Shown in pieces: positions 63,449 to 64,000 of a stretch of 64,000 nucleotides of DNA. Made by a program: the position numbers and the translations under genes. Position 1 is the stretch's first letter. Every line of letters begins with the position of its first letter. Under the pieces are notes generated by a model. The model was not told the origin of the DNA. It did not search any database and saw only the letters and a list, made by a program, of their open reading frames with translations. This DNA comes from Adiantum capillus-veneris (lineage: Eukaryota > Streptophyta > Polypodiopsida > Polypodiales > Pteridaceae). The DNA lies in contig CM043963.1 in NCBI GenBank assembly GCA_014529385.2, positions 101,164,912-101,228,911 of the forward strand, given 5' to 3'.

Positions 63449-63990
63449 TGTCACAAACTGCTGACGTATCAAGTCACTGAAGAGCAGAGCCAGCCTTCAG
63501 ATCACGGCCGAGGAGCCTAAAGCCTAAGAAGAACATGCAACAGCAGAAGAAGAAGTCCTACCAACTTATGGGACCCCATTCGATAGGGCCAAGTGACATA
63601 AAGGGATTAAAATAAAGCAAGACCCACACACACACAAAGACTTGTGTACTTGATGACGTGGCAACAATATGGACGCTCCGAAAATTGCGTTGACATGCTG
63701 ACGTGGCAATTTGTATGGATTTTCGCCATTTGCGTTGCTGACGTGGCAACTGTACGGATTTCCATAAATTACGCTGGCAGCTTTTGGGCATCGCTTTTGG
63801 ACCAGATGCTTTTGAGTTTGAAGGCTTTTCATGTAAACTACTTTTGGGCCTAGGGTCTTTAAATATGAGGCCATGGGCTCATTCTCGGGCATGCTTCCTA
63901 GAGAAGGTGCAGAGTCTCGAGTACCGGCTTGTACTGTGTTGATGCAATATAAAGAAATACCGAAAGGGACGCCAAGGTTCGGGGCCAACA
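63449..63990 (+). repeat. LTR family X, copy C (3' LTR)
   Basis: A 542-bp copy starting TGTCACAAACTGCTGACGTA and ending CGGGGCCAACA. A PPT before it marks it as a 3' LTR of a plus-strand element. It contains three TGACGTGGCAA motifs (about 63653, 63698 and 63738). The sequence continues past 63990 to the window end. Confidence 0.82.
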
Positions 63991-64000
63991 CTTTTTGGGG

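Overview
The window reads as nuclear DNA of a large, repeat-rich plant genome. It holds plant-type Ty3/gypsy elements (Tat-like and chromovirus-like), copia remnants with initiator-Met-type primer sites, a Tourist-like MITE, a Helitron Rep-helicase and one recognisable host gene fragment. That fragment is the 3' part of a GRF-interacting factor (GIF/ANGUSTIFOLIA3 family) transcription co-activator. A Penelope-like reverse transcriptase with no GIY-YIG domain, very long dinucleotide tracts and a possible TE-filled intron would suit a seed-free vascular plant such as a fern or lycophyte. That placement is inference; nothing here fixes the species.

Layout. 1-2330: a satellite block built from short GCTAGAAACC-type monomers in a higher-order repeat. 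2.5-5.1 kb: small tandem repeats and an unrecognised minus-strand ORF pair. 5.1-12.5 kb: a degenerate minus-strand Penelope-like element whose reverse transcriptase lies between two direct repeats (pseudo-LTRs), with (GT)n tracts at every junction. 12.5-15.9 kb: no gene, with poly-G and (GA)n tracts. 15.96-21.87 kb: a minus-strand LTR element with about 1.65 kb LTRs and no enzyme genes (LARD-like). 22-24 kb: a decayed gypsy gag-protease-RT. 24.161-35.530 kb: a young Tat-like gypsy element with 2.7 kb LTRs, a 4-bp target duplication, PBS, PPT and a gag-pol frame broken by one TGA. 35.5-41.4 kb: a hAT-like fragment, a MITE and a chromovirus integrase relic. 41.5-43.5 kb: a dense microsatellite and minisatellite cluster.

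44.0-52.0 kb is the most unusual part. Three genes lie in tandem on the plus strand: a protein-kinase frame, a Helitron-type Rep plus PIF1-like helicase, and a four-exon gene ending in a GIY-YIG nuclease domain. The ATG of the nuclease gene overlaps the TGA of the helicase frame. All three carry a few stops or frameshifts, so this copy is decaying, but together they look like one composite element. 53.8-54.4 kb holds GIF exons on the minus strand. 54.5-64.0 kb is a nest of gypsy and copia fragments plus several copies of an LTR family carrying spaced TGACGTGGCA-type motifs.

Most coding capacity belongs to mobile elements and is broken. The gypsy element at 24-35 kb is the only nearly intact autonomous unit. 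GIF is the only likely host gene, and its first exon is not visible here. Coordinates of degenerate elements are approximate. All similarity statements come from reading motifs by eye, with no database search.
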